Shown here piece by piece: positions 1 to 12,560 of a stretch of DNA of 64,000 nucleotides (its first letter is position 1; each line of letters begins with the position of its first letter). The position numbers were made by a program, and so were the translations under genes. The notes beneath the pieces are model-generated. The model was not told the origin of the DNA. It did no database searches and worked only from the letters and a program-made list of their open reading frames with translations. The DNA is taken from contig NC_087063.1 of assembly GCF_963678635.1 (NCBI RefSeq), positions 72,931,617-72,995,616 of the forward strand. The letters run 5' to 3'. The DNA is from Symsagittifera roscoffensis. Taxonomy: Eukaryota > Xenacoelomorpha > Acoela > Convolutidae.

Positions 1-1647
1 GAACATTTTTTCGCGGCTTTCGCGACCAAGATGAATACAACTTTTGCGACCAACGAGGAGAAGACGCGACCCAGAAGAGCGACTTTTGCGCCAAAGATGA
101 AGATGGCGCAACTCAGAAAAAATATATCACATTTTTCGCCATCGACAAGGTTTTCAGGGCCAAAGTGAAGACGGTGCGGCCCAGAAAAGCATTTTGCATT
201 TTTGAAAACAAAGGCGCGACTCAAGACACAGCGCAACTTGAAATACAGTCCGAAGCAATCCAAGTTTGCCATTTTCCAAGCTCTCGGGACTAATTTGGGT
301 GCGGCGCGAGTTCCTTGACGAAGGCTGAGACGGCGCAATTTTGGCGTCCAATGTGGGGATGGCGCAATTTTCGCAGCCAAGGTGGAAACGGCGCAACGTT
401 CTTGACCAAGGTGAATACGGTGCGACCCACAAAAAACCCACAAATTGGAAATAGCGCAATTTTCGAGAAAAAGTGGAGACTGTCTGATCCAGAAAATTTT
501 TTTTGTGAATTTCCCGACCGAGGCGGGAGCTTCGAAACAAATATATAGAAAACTAATGCAAACCAAAAAAAATCGCATTTTTTTCCGACCGAGTTTGAGA
601 CAGCGACACTTTTGCTACTAATATGGAAAATGGAGGATTGTCGCAAACTCGGGGGAGACAAAGCAATTTTCGCGACCAAAAAAGAAACGGCTTTCGCGAC
701 TAAGAAAGAGACGCGTGACTTTTGCGAGAAAGGTGAAGACAGCGCAACCCAGAAAAAACATATCGCATTTTTTTGACCGAGGTGGAGACAGCAAGATTTT
801 CAGAACCAAGATGGGAACAGTGTGATTCAGAAAATGTATAGCATTTTCGGGAACCAAGGCGGGAATAGAGGGGCTTTCGGAGCTAATACACAACTTGACT
901 ATGATTTCGAGACCAAGGTGGAGACGGCTGAACCAGAAAAAAAGTTTCTTGCAATTTTCCCGACCAAAGTGGATACGGCGGGAATTGCGAGACCATCAAG
1001 AAGAATGAGGGATCTTCGCGAATTCGGTGGAATTAGTGCAGTTTTTGCTACCGAAATTGAGATGTCTCAAGACAGAAAAAAATTGTCGCAACTTCGCTAT
1101 CGAGGTTGAGACGGCGCGCTTGTCGTGACCTCGATGAGGATCGCATCATTTCCACGATCAAACTGGAGACTCCGCAATTTTCGCGGGACCTTCGCGACCA
1201 AGCTGGAGATGGCGTTGCTTTTGCAACAAAAGTGAAGACGGCGCAACCCAGATAAAATTTATCACATTTTTTCACGATAAAGGTCGAGACGGCGAGCAAC
1301 GCGACTTGACTTGCAGCTGGATGACCCGCTAGGGCGACTCAATCAAATTTTGCCATTTCCAGATGATTGCGACCGAGTTGGGTACCGCGCGAGTTTCGCT
1401 GCGAAGGTGGAAACGGCGCGACTTTCGGGTCCAAGCTGTAGACGGTGAATTTTTCGCGACCATGGTGGATACGGCGGAAGTTTGAAGATCGACAGGGAGA
1501 AAAGGGGGACTTTCGCAACCTCGCTGAAGACGATGTGATTTTTGAAACCATAATGTAGAAGGCACGAAGAAAAATTCGTCGCATTTCTTGGAATCGAGGT
1601 TGAGTCGGCACGCCTATCTCGACCTCGGCGAGGACGGCGAGATTTTC

Positions 1648-2255
1648 GAAACCATTTTGGTGATGGAGCAACCCAGAAAAAAATATATCTCATTTTTCGC
1701 AACAGAAGGTGGAGGCAGGAAACCAGAACTGAATTAAGCATTCTTCGCGACCGAGTTGGATAGCGCCCGATTTTCCGGTCCAAGGTGGAGACGGCGCAAT
1801 TTTTGAAACCAAGGAAACTGCGTGACCCAGAAAAAATTCATTTTCTGAATGAGATGAATACGGCATGACTTTTGCAACTAACAAGGAGAATGGGGGATCT
1901 TAGCAAACTCGGTGGGGACGGTGCAATTTTCTCGACCAATCGGCGCGACCCAGAAAAAAAATAAAGCAACTTTTGCGATCGAGTTTGAGACGGCGCACCT
2001 AACTCAATGAGAATGGCGAAACTTTCGCGACCGAAATGGAGTTGGCAAAACCCAGAAAAAGTCCATCTCATTTTTTGTGACCGAGATGCAGACGGGGGGA
2101 TTTTGCGAATAAGGCTGAAACGATTTGACTCGACATAGAACTGCGCGACCGGCCTGCACGACCGAGAAAAAAATTAGCGCTGCTTTCACGACCAAGAAGG
2201 AAACGCGTCGGTTTTCACGATGACTTTACAGACCAAGATGAAGACGGCGATTTCG
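1648..2255 (+). repeat. Higher-order satellite block, copy 1
   Basis: This block is nearly identical to 3026-3634. Shared landmarks include accattttggtgatggagca (1651 and 3029) and tgctttcacgaccaagaagg (2181 and 3566). The offset is 1378 bp at the left and 1385 bp at the right because copy 2 has 7 extra bases in the middle. Divergence between the blocks is far lower than between neighbouring 30-bp units, so the duplication is younger than the array. Confidence 0.85.
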
Positions 2256-3025
2256 ATTTCTCACTGCTTTCAAGACCAATATGGATACGGTGCAATTTTG
2301 TGACACAGGTGGAGATGACATGACTTTCCCGAATAAGATGGAGACGGTACGATCCAGAAAAATTAATTGCTTTTTCGCAACCGAGATAGAAAATGCGCAA
2401 CTTTCGCGACGAAGAAACGGTTTCTTGCGGTTTCGCGACTGAGTTAGATACGGCGTGACTTTTATGATCAAGGTGGAGACGGCGCGACTTTTTGGACGAA
2501 GTTGGAGACGGTGCGACTTCCCCGACCAAGATGAAGACGGCACCACCTGGAAAAAATAATTGCTTTTTCGCAACCGAGATAGAGACGTCGCAATTTTTGT
2601 GACTAAGGAACAGACAGCGCGATTTTTTCAATGAAGATGGAGAGGGTGCAACTTTCAAGACCAAGAAACATTTTCTCACAACTTTCGCACCCGAGTTGGA
2701 TATATCGCGACTTTCGAGATGAAGATGGATACGCCGCAACTTTTGTGACCTAGGTGAAGATGGTTTGATTTTCCCGACCAAGATCGATACGGCATAACCT
2801 AGAAAAGATTAATTGATGTTTCACCACCGAGACAGAGACAGCGCGACTTTCGCGACGAAGAAACGGTTTCTCGCAGTTTCGCAACAGAGTTGGATACGGC
2901 GCGACGTTCGAGACGAAGGTGGAAACGGCGCACCTTTTGTGACCAAGTTGGGGACGACGTGACTTTCTCGACGAAAGTAGAGACGACCTGACTTTCTCGA
3001 CGAAGGTGGAGACGGCGAGATTTTC

Positions 3026-3634
3026 GCAACCATTTTGGTGATGGAGCAACCCAGAAAAAAATATATCTCATTTTTCGCAACAGAAGGCGGAGGCAGGAAA
3101 CCAGAACTGAATTAAGCATTCTTCGCGACCGAGTTGGAGAGCGCCCGATTTTCCGGTCCAAGGTGGAGACGGCGCAATTTTTGAAACCAAGGAAACTGCG
3201 TGACCCAGAAAAAATTCATTTTCTGAACGAGATGGATACGGCATGACTTTCGCAACTAACAAGGATAATGGGGGATCTTAGCAAACTCGGTGGGGACGGT
3301 GCAATTTTCGCGACCAATCTAGAGACGGCGCGACCCAGAAAAAAAATGAAGCTACTTTTGCGATCGAGTTTGAGACGGCGCACCTAACTCAATGAGAATG
3401 GCGAAACTTTCGCGACCGAAATGGAGTTGGCAAAACCCAGAAAAAGTCCATCTCGTTTTTTGTGACCGAGATGCAGACGGGGGGATTTTGCGAATAAGGC
3501 TGAAACGATTTGACTCGACATAGAACTGCGCGACCGGCCTGCGCGACCGAGAAAAAAATTAGCGCTGCTTTCACGACCAAGAAGGAAACGCGTCGGCTTT
3601 CACGATGACTTTAGAGACCAAGATGAAGACGCGA
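3026..3634 (+). repeat. Higher-order satellite block, copy 2
   Basis: Second copy of the block at 1648-2255. It ends where the two sequences part, after gaccaagatgaagacg. Just beyond, 3657-3770 resembles 2869-2985 (both start tttctcgcagtttcgcaaca), so smaller pieces of the array were also copied around. Confidence 0.85.
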
Positions 3635-4437
3635 CGAAGAAACGCGACGAAGAAACGGTTTCTCGCAGTTTCGCAACAGAGTTGGACACGGCGCGACTTT
3701 CGAGACGAAGGTGGAAACGGCGCAACTTTTGTGACCAAGGTGGGGACGACGTGACTTTCTCGACGAAGGTAGAGATGACGCGACTTTCTCGACGAAGGTG
3801 GAGACGGCGCGACTTTTGCGACCAAGGTAGAAGCGGTGCAACCACGAATAAAATTGCGACTTAGTCAAACATTTTCGCGACCGAGTCGGAAGCGGCGCAA
3901 GTTTTTGCGACTGAGGCGGAGAAGGCGCAACCAAGTTGGAGACATCGCCCTCAAAAATGGCGAGAATCAACATTCAACGGCACCACTTTCACGATCAAAA
4001 AAGAATCGTCGCGGCTTCACGACCATGTTGGAGAGGACATTAATTTTGCGACCAAGGTAAAGATGGCGCAACTCAGAAATTTTTTTTTGCGATCGAGATG
4101 GAGACGGCTAGACTGCCCCGACCAAGATGGATGCCGCAGGACCCAGAAAATTATAAAGATTTTTGGCGACTGAGTTGGAGACTGCGCGATTTTCACGACA
4201 AAGATAGAAACGGCGCAACCAAGAAATTATTTCCCACGAGTTTCGCGACCGAGTTGGATACGGCAAGACTTTCGCAATTACGGTGTAGACGGCGCGGTCC
4301 GGAAATAATTTTTTTGCACCGAAATGGAGACGGCGCGACCAAGAAACAATTTGCGTCCAACTTGGATACTTTCGCAACCGAGTTGGATACCTCACGACTC
4401 AGGAAACGGCTTGACACGAGATGCAATGGTTCGAGAT

Positions 4438-4736
4438 AGGACAAAAAGCTCCTGTCACGCAAACAGTGTCTCTATGCAAACAATTGATAATTCTTACTGA
4501 TAGTTTTTTGAAACAGTCGAGTTGAACAAAAGATACCGAAAAAATCTGGAAAACCTCAATTTCAGCGTTTTTTAGAAAAACTTTGTAGGCAAAAACGATA
4601 GAAAGCTAAGCTGGTTGAGAGCCTAATAATTGGTTTTGATTTCTCCAAAGTGATTGAATGAAATTGTTGATTTCCCAGTTAAAACGTATCTGATTAAAAA
4701 AACAACGATGCCTAAACCATATCGAACCAAGCTAGT
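4438..4736. other. AT-rich spacer between satellite and retroelement
   Basis: Ordinary AT-rich sequence with no open frame of note, no repeat unit of the satellite and no promoter signal I could support. It lies directly upstream of the 5' LTR. Confidence 0.5.
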
Positions 4737-5111
4737 TGGAACCAGATCTAAACTAGAATTGATTATTGGATATTACTCTGATGTTTTATCTCGATAAAAC
4801 ACTGAATAATAAACAATCATACTCCATCAAACTAACAACCCACTCATTTGTAAGTGCTGAAACTACTTGCAGTTTCAGCACCAGAGCAATTTGAAATAAA
4901 CTTAGAATACAGTTGTTTTCATTCTGGAAACTAACTCGCATAAACCGGTGTACACTAGATCTTTTGAGACAAGGAGATATAAGAGTAAGATTAAGATTAG
5001 TATCAGACTAAGAAGTTGCAGAAATCTATCCGGCCGAAAATAAGATGACGGGCAGACGGTGTATCTTATCTGAAATTACTCAATGAGTTTACCAAATATT
5101 ATATAAACTCA
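4737..5111 (+). repeat. 5' LTR
   Basis: Starts TGGAACCAGATCTAAACTAG and aligns along its length with 22947-23320 (TGGAATCAGATCTAGACTAG). Long shared blocks include aatcatactccatcaaacta, ctggaaactaactcgcataa and tctatccggccgaaaataag. It begins with TG; the right edge is placed near 5111 where similarity fades after accaaatatta. Immediately after, ttagcgacc resembles a tRNA-Arg-type primer-binding site (TGGCGACC) with one mismatch, which is only suggestive. Confidence 0.85.
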
Positions 5112-6948
5112 TCATTAGCGACCAAAAGTCTCGAACAAGACCTTAACCAACTTAGATTAGAAACATTAACCAGAACATTAGATTAGAATTAGACAAAGAC
5201 AACATTTTAAAAATGTTATATGACAAAATTTTAGTAGAAAGGTCTCTACGACTCATTAGATCAGAGCCATTTTTCCGAACAATACGAGAACTACCCGGTA
5301 TTGGAAGAAGACCTCGGACAAGAGACGAAGTACGACTAGGAAGAAATCTGCCAATCGATTTCATGATTGTACGACAAAAACCAGATCAAACTTTTATATT
5401 TAGACTACCTCCAGCAGGCAATTTAATTTAAATTTATTTTTTCCTGTACTTACATAAATTTTTGAAGAAATCACTTCAATAACCTTTCATGGCGCTAAAC
5501 CTAATAATTACACAATAACAACCAATAAAAACAACAATAGTCGTCCTTCGTGAAAAATCTGCTGTAAATTAAAAACATCTTGAAAAATATTTATTGAATA
5601 TAAAAGTTTAAAAATTAGTTAGTCTAAATTATAAATTGTTAGTATATATAAATAATTCCTTCATCCCAGCTTCATCGCCTAAAACAAAACAGCAAATCTC
5701 AAAAACTAACAAACATCAGAACTAAAAACTTAACCTTTTTAACTTAACCTTTTATCGAAAAACTTTCAAAACTCATCCTTGTTTTCACTTAAATTGTTTT
5801 TTTTTGTAAATAGCATATCATCAAGGCTTCCCTTGGATCTTTAAATAAATTAAACTAAACCTTAATTTCTGATCATCAGGGCTAATCCTTGGATCAAATA
5901 GAACATTTTTCTTCCCCCCCCCCCCTCCCATATCAATTAGTGTCTAACGACCTCAAACGTCGATTCACTACCCAATCCTTTTTAAAGACACAGAATTAAC
6001 AGGAATTTTGCAAATAGCTAACCATTCTAATTAAAATAAACAGTGAAGAACTTCGGTTACTCATCCTTCACTCGATCCCCTTCCTTTTAAATGACCCAGG
6101 CTGAAACGTTTAAACTTAGTAAGTCATAAAATAGTATCTAACGAACTACTTGCGTTCTAATTATACCTGAACCTTGTGGATCGATTTACTAATCTCCAAC
6201 CCTTGATCACAAATCACAAACCCTAAGTAGGATTAGGTAAGTCTATCTTAGCTAAGAATTATTCACGAGAAAATAAAAATCATTCTCACAAATTGATATA
6301 TGCTTTTCTCTCCAACCCAAAAAATACACCCCAAATTGAGCTAACCAACAAAAATGGCAAAAACTAACAGTTTAAGACACTAGAAATCGCTAGCCCCAAT
6401 AATGCAACCATCATCCTAAACCTTATATCAAGAGACAATTCAGAAAACAAACAAACAATTATATTAGACAACTGTACAATTAACGACGAAAGTACGACCT
6501 CGTAATCACACCACACAGACAAACAATAGGATACATAAGAACAAAAAGACAAATACTTATATTACTTAACTGTACAATTAACGACGAAAGTACGACCTCG
6601 TAATCACACCACACAGACAAACAATAGGATACATAAGAACAAAAAGACAAAATAAGAAAATTATTAACAGACAAAAAGAAAACATTATGAAACAATTTTC
6701 AAAACAAACAAACGCAGTCTCATAATCAAAAACAAGCGCAATACAAGAACTCCACCATTTAAAAGACTCAAATAAAAAATTGACAATCAAATATACTGTT
6801 TTGACTCAGAAACCACGTCATCAGCATCAATAAAAGGAAATTGTAGAATAAAAAAAATTATACACAAACAAACCAATACGTCTCTACAATTGGAATCAAC
6901 CAATAAGACACACTGAAAACTACACGCTAACAGTGATACAACACAAAA
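5112..6948 (+). other. Retroelement leader, non-coding
   Basis: About 1.8 kb of AT-rich sequence between the 5' LTR and the first plausible gag reading frame. It contains short frames only, a C-run at 5914-5926 and a 98-bp tandem duplication at 6458-6653. A long leader of this kind may hold packaging or splice signals, but none can be identified from sequence alone. Confidence 0.5.
6458..6653 (+). repeat. 98-bp tandem duplication in the leader
   Basis: Two adjacent copies with period 98: aactgtacaattaacgacga occurs at 6470 and 6568, and the identity runs through ataggatacataagaacaaa. Copies are almost perfect, unlike the diverged LTRs, so the duplication is relatively recent. Confidence 0.9.
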
Positions 6949-7317
6949 ATGATTCGAAATGAAGAAATCCTAGAAGATTCAACACTCCCCATTTTAACAC
7001 ATCCAGAAGCTGAAGCACGAGGACAGGTACAGTTTTGCCAAAACTCAATCATAAATCTTTTCGAAAAAAGAGATAGTCCAAGCACAAAAGAATTTCCCGA
7101 TGTAAAAATAAAAAGACAACTTATTGATTACTATCTCAGAGGCATATCTAGTCTCACATCACAATATGGAATCTACACAGAGGAATTCAGTTCACCAAAC
7201 GCGTTTCATGACAAATATCTCATTCAAACTGATGACGTAGATATTGAATATTCAAAGTTTTTACAGAATACATTGAAAAAATACAACATCAAAACTGACA
7301 AAAAGCAAGTTCATTAA
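6949..7317 (+). pseudogene. Candidate Gag N-terminal fragment of the long retroelement
   Basis: An uninterrupted 122-codon frame starting ATG (MIRNEEILED) is the first coding-like stretch after the LTR. It is mixed charged/hydrophobic without low complexity. A further coding-like stretch in another frame follows at about 7390-7590, and the 7535-8137 frame after that, which suggests one gag gene split by frameshifts. I recognise no family domain here. Calling it Gag rests on its position between the leader and the recognisable capsid domain, so it could also be a separate small ORF. Confidence 0.4.
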
Positions 7318-7534
7318 TCACAAATGTTGTTTTTTCACTCATCTATAGCTATTTATCTATATTAGAATTGAAGGAACCTCAAGGCGATTCACCAACTCAA
7401 AAATCTCGACATACAATCGTACGCCAAGAAATATTTTCAATTTTTTTTAAATGCAATCAGTGAAAATCTAACTAGTAACGAAATAACACAACACGTTAAA
7501 CACGTTTTACAAAAAACTTTAGCATGACTTATAA

Positions 7535-8137
7535 TTGATTATTTTGTTCATAATATTGATCTTATCGCAGAAGCAAAACAAAAAACATTTTAGACCACAA
7601 AATACAGATGACAAAACCATTTTAGCAGAAGAAACAGATTATGCTTGGGACCCTGAATGGTCTCATGAATCATTTATTGATATACTGACAGATATATCAA
7701 GCCAAGCAGAAAGCACAAACTCTATTCACAAAGACTTTGTTAAAGTATACCCATTAACAATTGACGCAACACCTTTAAACTATAACTCATTCTTTCCTGA
7801 AAGAGCAGAAAATAATAGTCTAAACTCTATTTTCATAGATCAAGACAACATGAACGGAGCAAGAAACCTTACACAACAAGATATACAAACTCCATCACCT
7901 TTCGTAAATGGAGAAACAGTTGAAACAATCACAACAACAGAAGTACAACAAAGCATTTCACCTAATCAATTCAATTTTACAACTCGAAAAGTAAAAGTTC
8001 CACCATTACAACAAACAATTATACAATCCACGGTAAAACCCTCTGTTGCTCAAAAATACTCACAAATGAATTACCAAACGTTTCAGCCAGTAACAAAACC
8101 ATCATATAAACAAAAACAACAAAACCTTCTAATATGA
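7535..8137 (+). pseudogene. Gag middle region of the long retroelement
   Basis: A 200-codon frame rich in Gln, Asn, Thr and Ser, with motifs such as LDIL-like leucine stretches absent and no catalytic residues visible. It lies 0.6 kb upstream of the capsid-type domain. Coding-like sequence with several stops continues to about 8580. Low-complexity N/Q/T-rich linkers are common in Gag polyproteins before the capsid. Function here is inferred from position only. Confidence 0.45.
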
Positions 8138-8689
8138 ACGCTTAGAACTACTCAAACTGATAAAGTCAAAATAAACCACAACCAACTTCAAACTCAGTAA
8201 ATTTTAAAGATCAACCACAATCTTCACAAGATCTAAGTGAAATTTACCCATTTTTTCCAACAAAAAAAATAATACAAATGGACACTATACTAGAAATCAA
8301 CCTCCTTATTATACAGCTAACTATTTTCCATCAGATGATGAGGAATATTTTAATCAAAATCATCAACGGTTTTCTTTAAGCCGAAGACCTCGTTCTTACA
8401 GTATTGATCAATCAGATATTTTCGAACCATACACACGAGATGAACAAATACGACAACCCAGAAATAATCCAACATCAGACAATAAAATTTTCAACCACAA
8501 GACTCAGTCAATACACAATCTTACCAACCAAATCAAAGGCATAACGGAATCCCACTGCCATATTAGTTACAACAACATGAAATAACAAAAAAAATACAAT
8601 TTTTTCTCAAAAACTAAATGCCGCAGAATTACTGCAAGTTACTATAAATCCATATCTAATGGGGGATCGTCAATATCATCGAACAGCCA

Positions 8690-9322
8690 CTAGTGGTATT
8701 TACGAGCACAGATCCTGTAGAAGATTATTTAAATGCAGTCACAGCAAATTTAAACTTAAATATAGGACCTGGACCAGTAAATACGCCGCTTCATTAAGAT
8801 TGGATACATAGACGCACAGCCTTAATCTAAACCACACTTGACGGCGCTGCCCAAAGTTGGTTTTCAATTTTACCAATAGAAATAAAATCAGATTGGAAAA
8901 AAGTCTTACAAGAATTCTCGAAAATTTTTGACTCTGAAAGAAACAAACAAAATCAAAGAATTTTATGCAATGAAGTTCATAGACCACCAATTTAAACAAT
9001 TAAACAACTTGCAGTAAGAATTGAAACATTATTCCGAGAAGCATATTAACTCAATACCCATGGTTATTTAAATACAAAGATGACAGAAATCTTAATGATG
9101 ACTCTAACACCTCAATTAAAAAAAAATGGCAATGAAAAGGGAGCATCACATCCTTTCTCAATCCGAGAAACAGATTTAGATTTTAGGAAAGTAGTAGATA
9201 AACTAGAACAAGCAGAAATCGCTATGAAATTAGAAGTAACAGAAAACCTAAAGCTACAAAATGTCAACTACATCCAAACCACTACTTTACAAGTAAATCA
9301 TATTCATGACTCCGATACATAA
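8690..9322 (+). pseudogene. Gag capsid-type domain (Retrotrans_gag)
   Basis: Translation gives the typical retrotransposon capsid pattern: a segment around 8700-8760 reading TDPVEDYLNAV, then LDGAAQSWFSILP (about 8833-8875) and a DWKKVLQEFSKIF stretch (about 8892-8930), followed by residues matching the second capsid helix block up to the 80-codon frame 9080-9322. The AxxWF and the W..f...F spacing are hallmarks of Gypsy-class Gag capsids that assemble the particle. At least four in-frame stops interrupt it, so the copy is dead. Confidence 0.7.
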
Positions 9323-9762
9323 TCATCTTAAAAAATCACTGGATTCTTAAACATCTACGAGAAAAACCCAAATTTTGAAGGTAACCATCATTCAAAAAAT
9401 GGTGCGATTATTACCAAAAAAAAACGGATACAGCATTGCCGAGTGCAAAAAAAGACAACAAGACAATTGAAATAAACCACAAAAAATAGAGAACCAAATA
9501 AATCATTTCATCAGTAAATGAAAAAAGATCAAAATTTAGCCAACAAAATCATTCATAGTAAAAATAGTTCAATAAAAACCACTTCCAAATAAGTCAAATT
9601 ACTCTAGACAAGAATGACTTTAAAATCGGAATTATCGAAGACGATCATTAAACCAAAAAAAAATCAAGAAATTTCTCACAAAGCAGATAAAGTCGATCAA
9701 ACAGTCGAAATAATCAGTATCGAAATAACTATTCAAGATTAAATTCAAACCGAACTGAATTT

Positions 9763-10305
9763 TTGTTTGTCACCAGTTCCCATTCAAATTCTAGAAAAAG
9801 ATATTATTCAAATGATCAATCTAGAAACTCTTCATATAAAAGAAATAGAATTTATTCCAACGATAGGAATAAAAACTATTCAAATGATCGAAATCATAAA
9901 CATAAAATTAAGAGATCACGCGAGTATTCGAAAAACAGATCAAACTATCAAAGATCAAAAAATAATAACAATCAAAATAGAATACGCGACAACTCAGAGA
10001 ACAGAAATTCAAGTTATAACAACAGTCAAAAAAACTACTCTCAATCACCACATAGCAATAACATACGTTATCAAAATTCACAACAAAATTATGGAAGTAG
10101 TACATCTAAACATCAAAGGCAAATCAATAAAGTACAAACAACCGACGAAACTCAACCAGATGCCGCCGGTATTGCTAATACCGAAAAAACAGAACTGCAT
10201 TTAAATCACATCAACTGTGAATCCACAGACAGTGAAAGTGACACAGACCATGCAATTTCAATTAGCATGATACATGTTGAAAATGACTACAAATCTATTA
10301 TATAA
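9763..10305 (+). pseudogene. Basic Asn/Arg/Ser-rich Gag C-terminal (nucleocapsid-like) region
   Basis: A 180-codon frame dominated by N, R, S, K and Y (for example RKRYYSNDQSRNSSYKRNR) ends with an acidic stretch around 10210-10300. It lies between the capsid domain and the protease, where nucleocapsid is expected. There is no CCHC zinc knuckle; the basic repeats of the form YSNDRN would bind nucleic acid by charge instead. Lack of zinc knuckles is known for some Gypsy-class Gag proteins. A second overlapping frame 9767-10204 is a shadow. Confidence 0.55.
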
Positions 10306-10439
10306 GAACAACCAATACATTCCCCTATCTATCAAAATCATGATTACTGCCTCTTAAAGTATTATACAAGACCTATAAGCAGTAACAAGACAATAGAAAA
10401 AATAGTAGAAGAAATATCAGAAGACAAACCCACAGAATA

Positions 10440-10640
10440 TTCAAACACACGAATATTCAAGCACAAAGGAACGCAATTACTAAAATAAAAAAATTTGGAC
10501 AATCTCACTCCTTTTAGAAAGCCCAAAGTGCAAAGAACTTCCAACACCAGGCCTTGCAATTGATTTTTTAATAGATTCCGGAGCGGTATCAAACATCATG
10601 TGGAATGAAATAAAAAATTTACATCCAAAACAATACCCTT
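10440..10640 (+). pseudogene. Retropepsin-type aspartic protease
   Basis: The motif LIDSGA is encoded at 10568-10585, within a context GLAIDFLIDSGAVSNIM, the usual [IL]-[IV]-D-[ST]-G-A active-site signature of retroviral proteases, with the catalytic Asp codon at 10574. It follows Gag and precedes RT, as expected for a Gypsy-class Pol. The downstream flap and second conserved region are blurred by frameshifts up to about 11000. Confidence 0.75.
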
Positions 10641-11589
10641 TAAAACAACAAGCAGTCTAGCAACAGCACAAGGGTCAAACTTAACAAATTATAGAAAAAT
10701 CCTTGTTCCCACTGGAACAATGGAACAGAATAAACTTTTGAGCAAACCACTTAAGCAAACTTTCCATATCAAAGATATAAAACATAATATCATTGGAATC
10801 CCATTTATTACTAAATATATACCAACTATCAATGTCTTAAACAGCAGTAACCATATCAAAGATAAAGAATGAAAAACACTTAAGAATGAAAAACACAGCT
10901 TTAACACTTTTTCAAGGAATAAACAAAACAATCACCATTTTTCTCCAAAGTTTACCCCATATACAATCAGGAACGGAAACACCTGAAACCACTGGCAGGT
11001 TATATTTATAACTTCTCAATCAAACAAGTTCACCATTACGATAAAAAAAAATTAAACAACATCTCTATTTGTGTGACCTTAAATTAAGACCAATTCATAA
11101 ATTTTTCCGAGTAACATTTTCATCTATCAAATACATGAAAAACTCAAACTCAGGCATGATTTCCTTACATGTATATAACAATTCTCCATATAAAATAACC
11201 CTACCTGTAGGACTCTGATGTTATTGTGAAACTAACGCAACAATTTCTCCCACAAAGGAAATGACGTATAGAGTAAATAACGTTTTACATCTATTAGATA
11301 TAAGTCAATCAACAATTCTTAACGAATAATTATCCATAAATAATATAATAAGCAATGAAAAACAAAGCACAGACTATTTCACGAAAACACATTACTTCAA
11401 ATCAATGTTTCAAATATCAAAATACACAGAAGAACAACAAAAATTGAATTTAATTTGGAAAATTAGCTGATTTAATATTTAAATACCCAAAAATTTACGT
11501 CTAAATTTGATATTAGAAAAGTAAATTTATCGCAACATTTTCCTCTATAACTTGATTAAGTTTTTAAAAAATAACAAGCAAGTTAAGTC

Positions 11590-12310
11590 CCAGTTCACTT
11601 ACAAGACAATGTTAACCAATTACTGGACATACTAGAACAATATGAAATCATTTCTCCAGTAAAAAAGAAGAACAGCCAAAAAGTAACACATTTATAAAAC
11701 ACATTTTAGCAAAAGGAGAATTATTGAAAATAGTTCTAGAAGCAAGATACCTCAGTTCACTCATTGTTGAATCTAAATGTAATTGACCTATTGAACCAAT
11801 TCAAAAAATTCTCACTAAAATATACTTTAATTATTTCACAACAGCAGATATGAATAGTGCCTATATTCAAATCCCGTTAGAATAATAATCACCAGGATTA
11901 ACACAAATCGATATTGGAAATCAGCAATATGAATTCAGCAGAGGACCAGCAGCATTCTCAGCATTCTTGAGTAAAATTTTCCAACCACTCACACAATAAA
12001 AAAGCAATCACATAAATAGACGATGTTTTTATGCAATCACAAACAAAAGACGAAATGTTCATTGTCTTAGAAAAATATCATCGGATTATGCTGCACGAAA
12101 ACCATGAAAGCAGCCCCGGATAATTCACAATTTTTTCTAACACGTGTAAAATTTCTTGGACCTATTATAGAAAGAAACACTATAACTTCATTAAAATCTC
12201 ACATAGATGCAATCCAAAAACTTCAAACACCGTCCAATAAAAAGATAACACAAGAGTTTCTTGGAATGTTAAACTTCTTAAGTAAATACATATATAAAAT
12301 GCAGTTATAG
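11590..12310 (+). pseudogene. Reverse transcriptase of the long retroelement
   Basis: Palm motif A is visible as ADMNSAYIQI (about 11842-11871), followed by the primer-grip-type block YEFSRGPAAFSAFLSK (about 11929-11976). Motif C is present as IDD at 12016-12024, where the preceding Tyr codon has become TAA (12013-12015), so the catalytic box reads stop-IDD. The open frame 12104-12310 holds the thumb with FLGPIIE and FLGMLNFLSKYI. About 40 residues normally found between thumb and RNase H appear to be missing. It would copy element RNA into DNA if intact. Confidence 0.85.
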
Positions 12311-12338
12311 TTGAGACCATTCTACAACAGCCAATCAA

Positions 12339-12560
12339 CCATTTTATGCCATGTGCGACGCCTCTAACTTTGGCATCGGTGCAGCATTATTACACTCTCA
12401 TAACGGAACAAATTAAATGAACCTCATTTCAGCAATTTTTTAGATTTTTCACACAAACTGAACTTAGACTCTCTACCCTTATGAGAGAATGCTCAACCAT
12501 GATATATACACTCACCAAATATGAATTTTTATTACTTGGATCAAAATAACCAACAGTTTT
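12339..12560 (+). pseudogene. RNase H domain of the long retroelement
   Basis: CDASNFGIGAAL is encoded near 12350-12390, the standard start of the Gypsy-class RNase H domain with its first catalytic Asp, followed in other frames by a block with LRLSTLMREC-type helix and TYHKN-type third strand to about 12575. It directly follows RT. Stops and a missing linker show decay. From 12560 to 13370 the sequence is the connection region to the integrase, also broken. Confidence 0.75.

Larger units (their letters stand above)
1..4437. repeat. Degenerate ~30-bp GC-rich satellite array
   Basis: The whole stretch is built from variants of a unit that reads roughly ttcgcgaccgaggtggagac followed by ggcgcgacttt, with spacing of about 28-35 bp. 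Units are often joined by a second module of the form cgacccagaaaaaa plus a T-rich run. No two neighbouring units are identical, so it is an old array. Because unit lengths are often multiples of three, open frames of 60-190 codons appear on both strands, but they are low-complexity R/S/P/K strings that repeat with the array and are not genes. The array stops abruptly near 4437 and AT-rich unique sequence follows. Function unknown; pericentromeric or heterochromatic location is an inference. Confidence 0.85.

Noticed and set aside
154-4439. Many open frames of 60-190 codons on both strands at the left end
   Set aside because: They are translations of the degenerate satellite and repeat with it; no domain, and opposite-strand frames are equally long.
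5152-5431. Overlapping 70-72-codon frames on both strands just after the 5' LTR
   Set aside because: No recognisable domain and no support beyond length; probably leader sequence.
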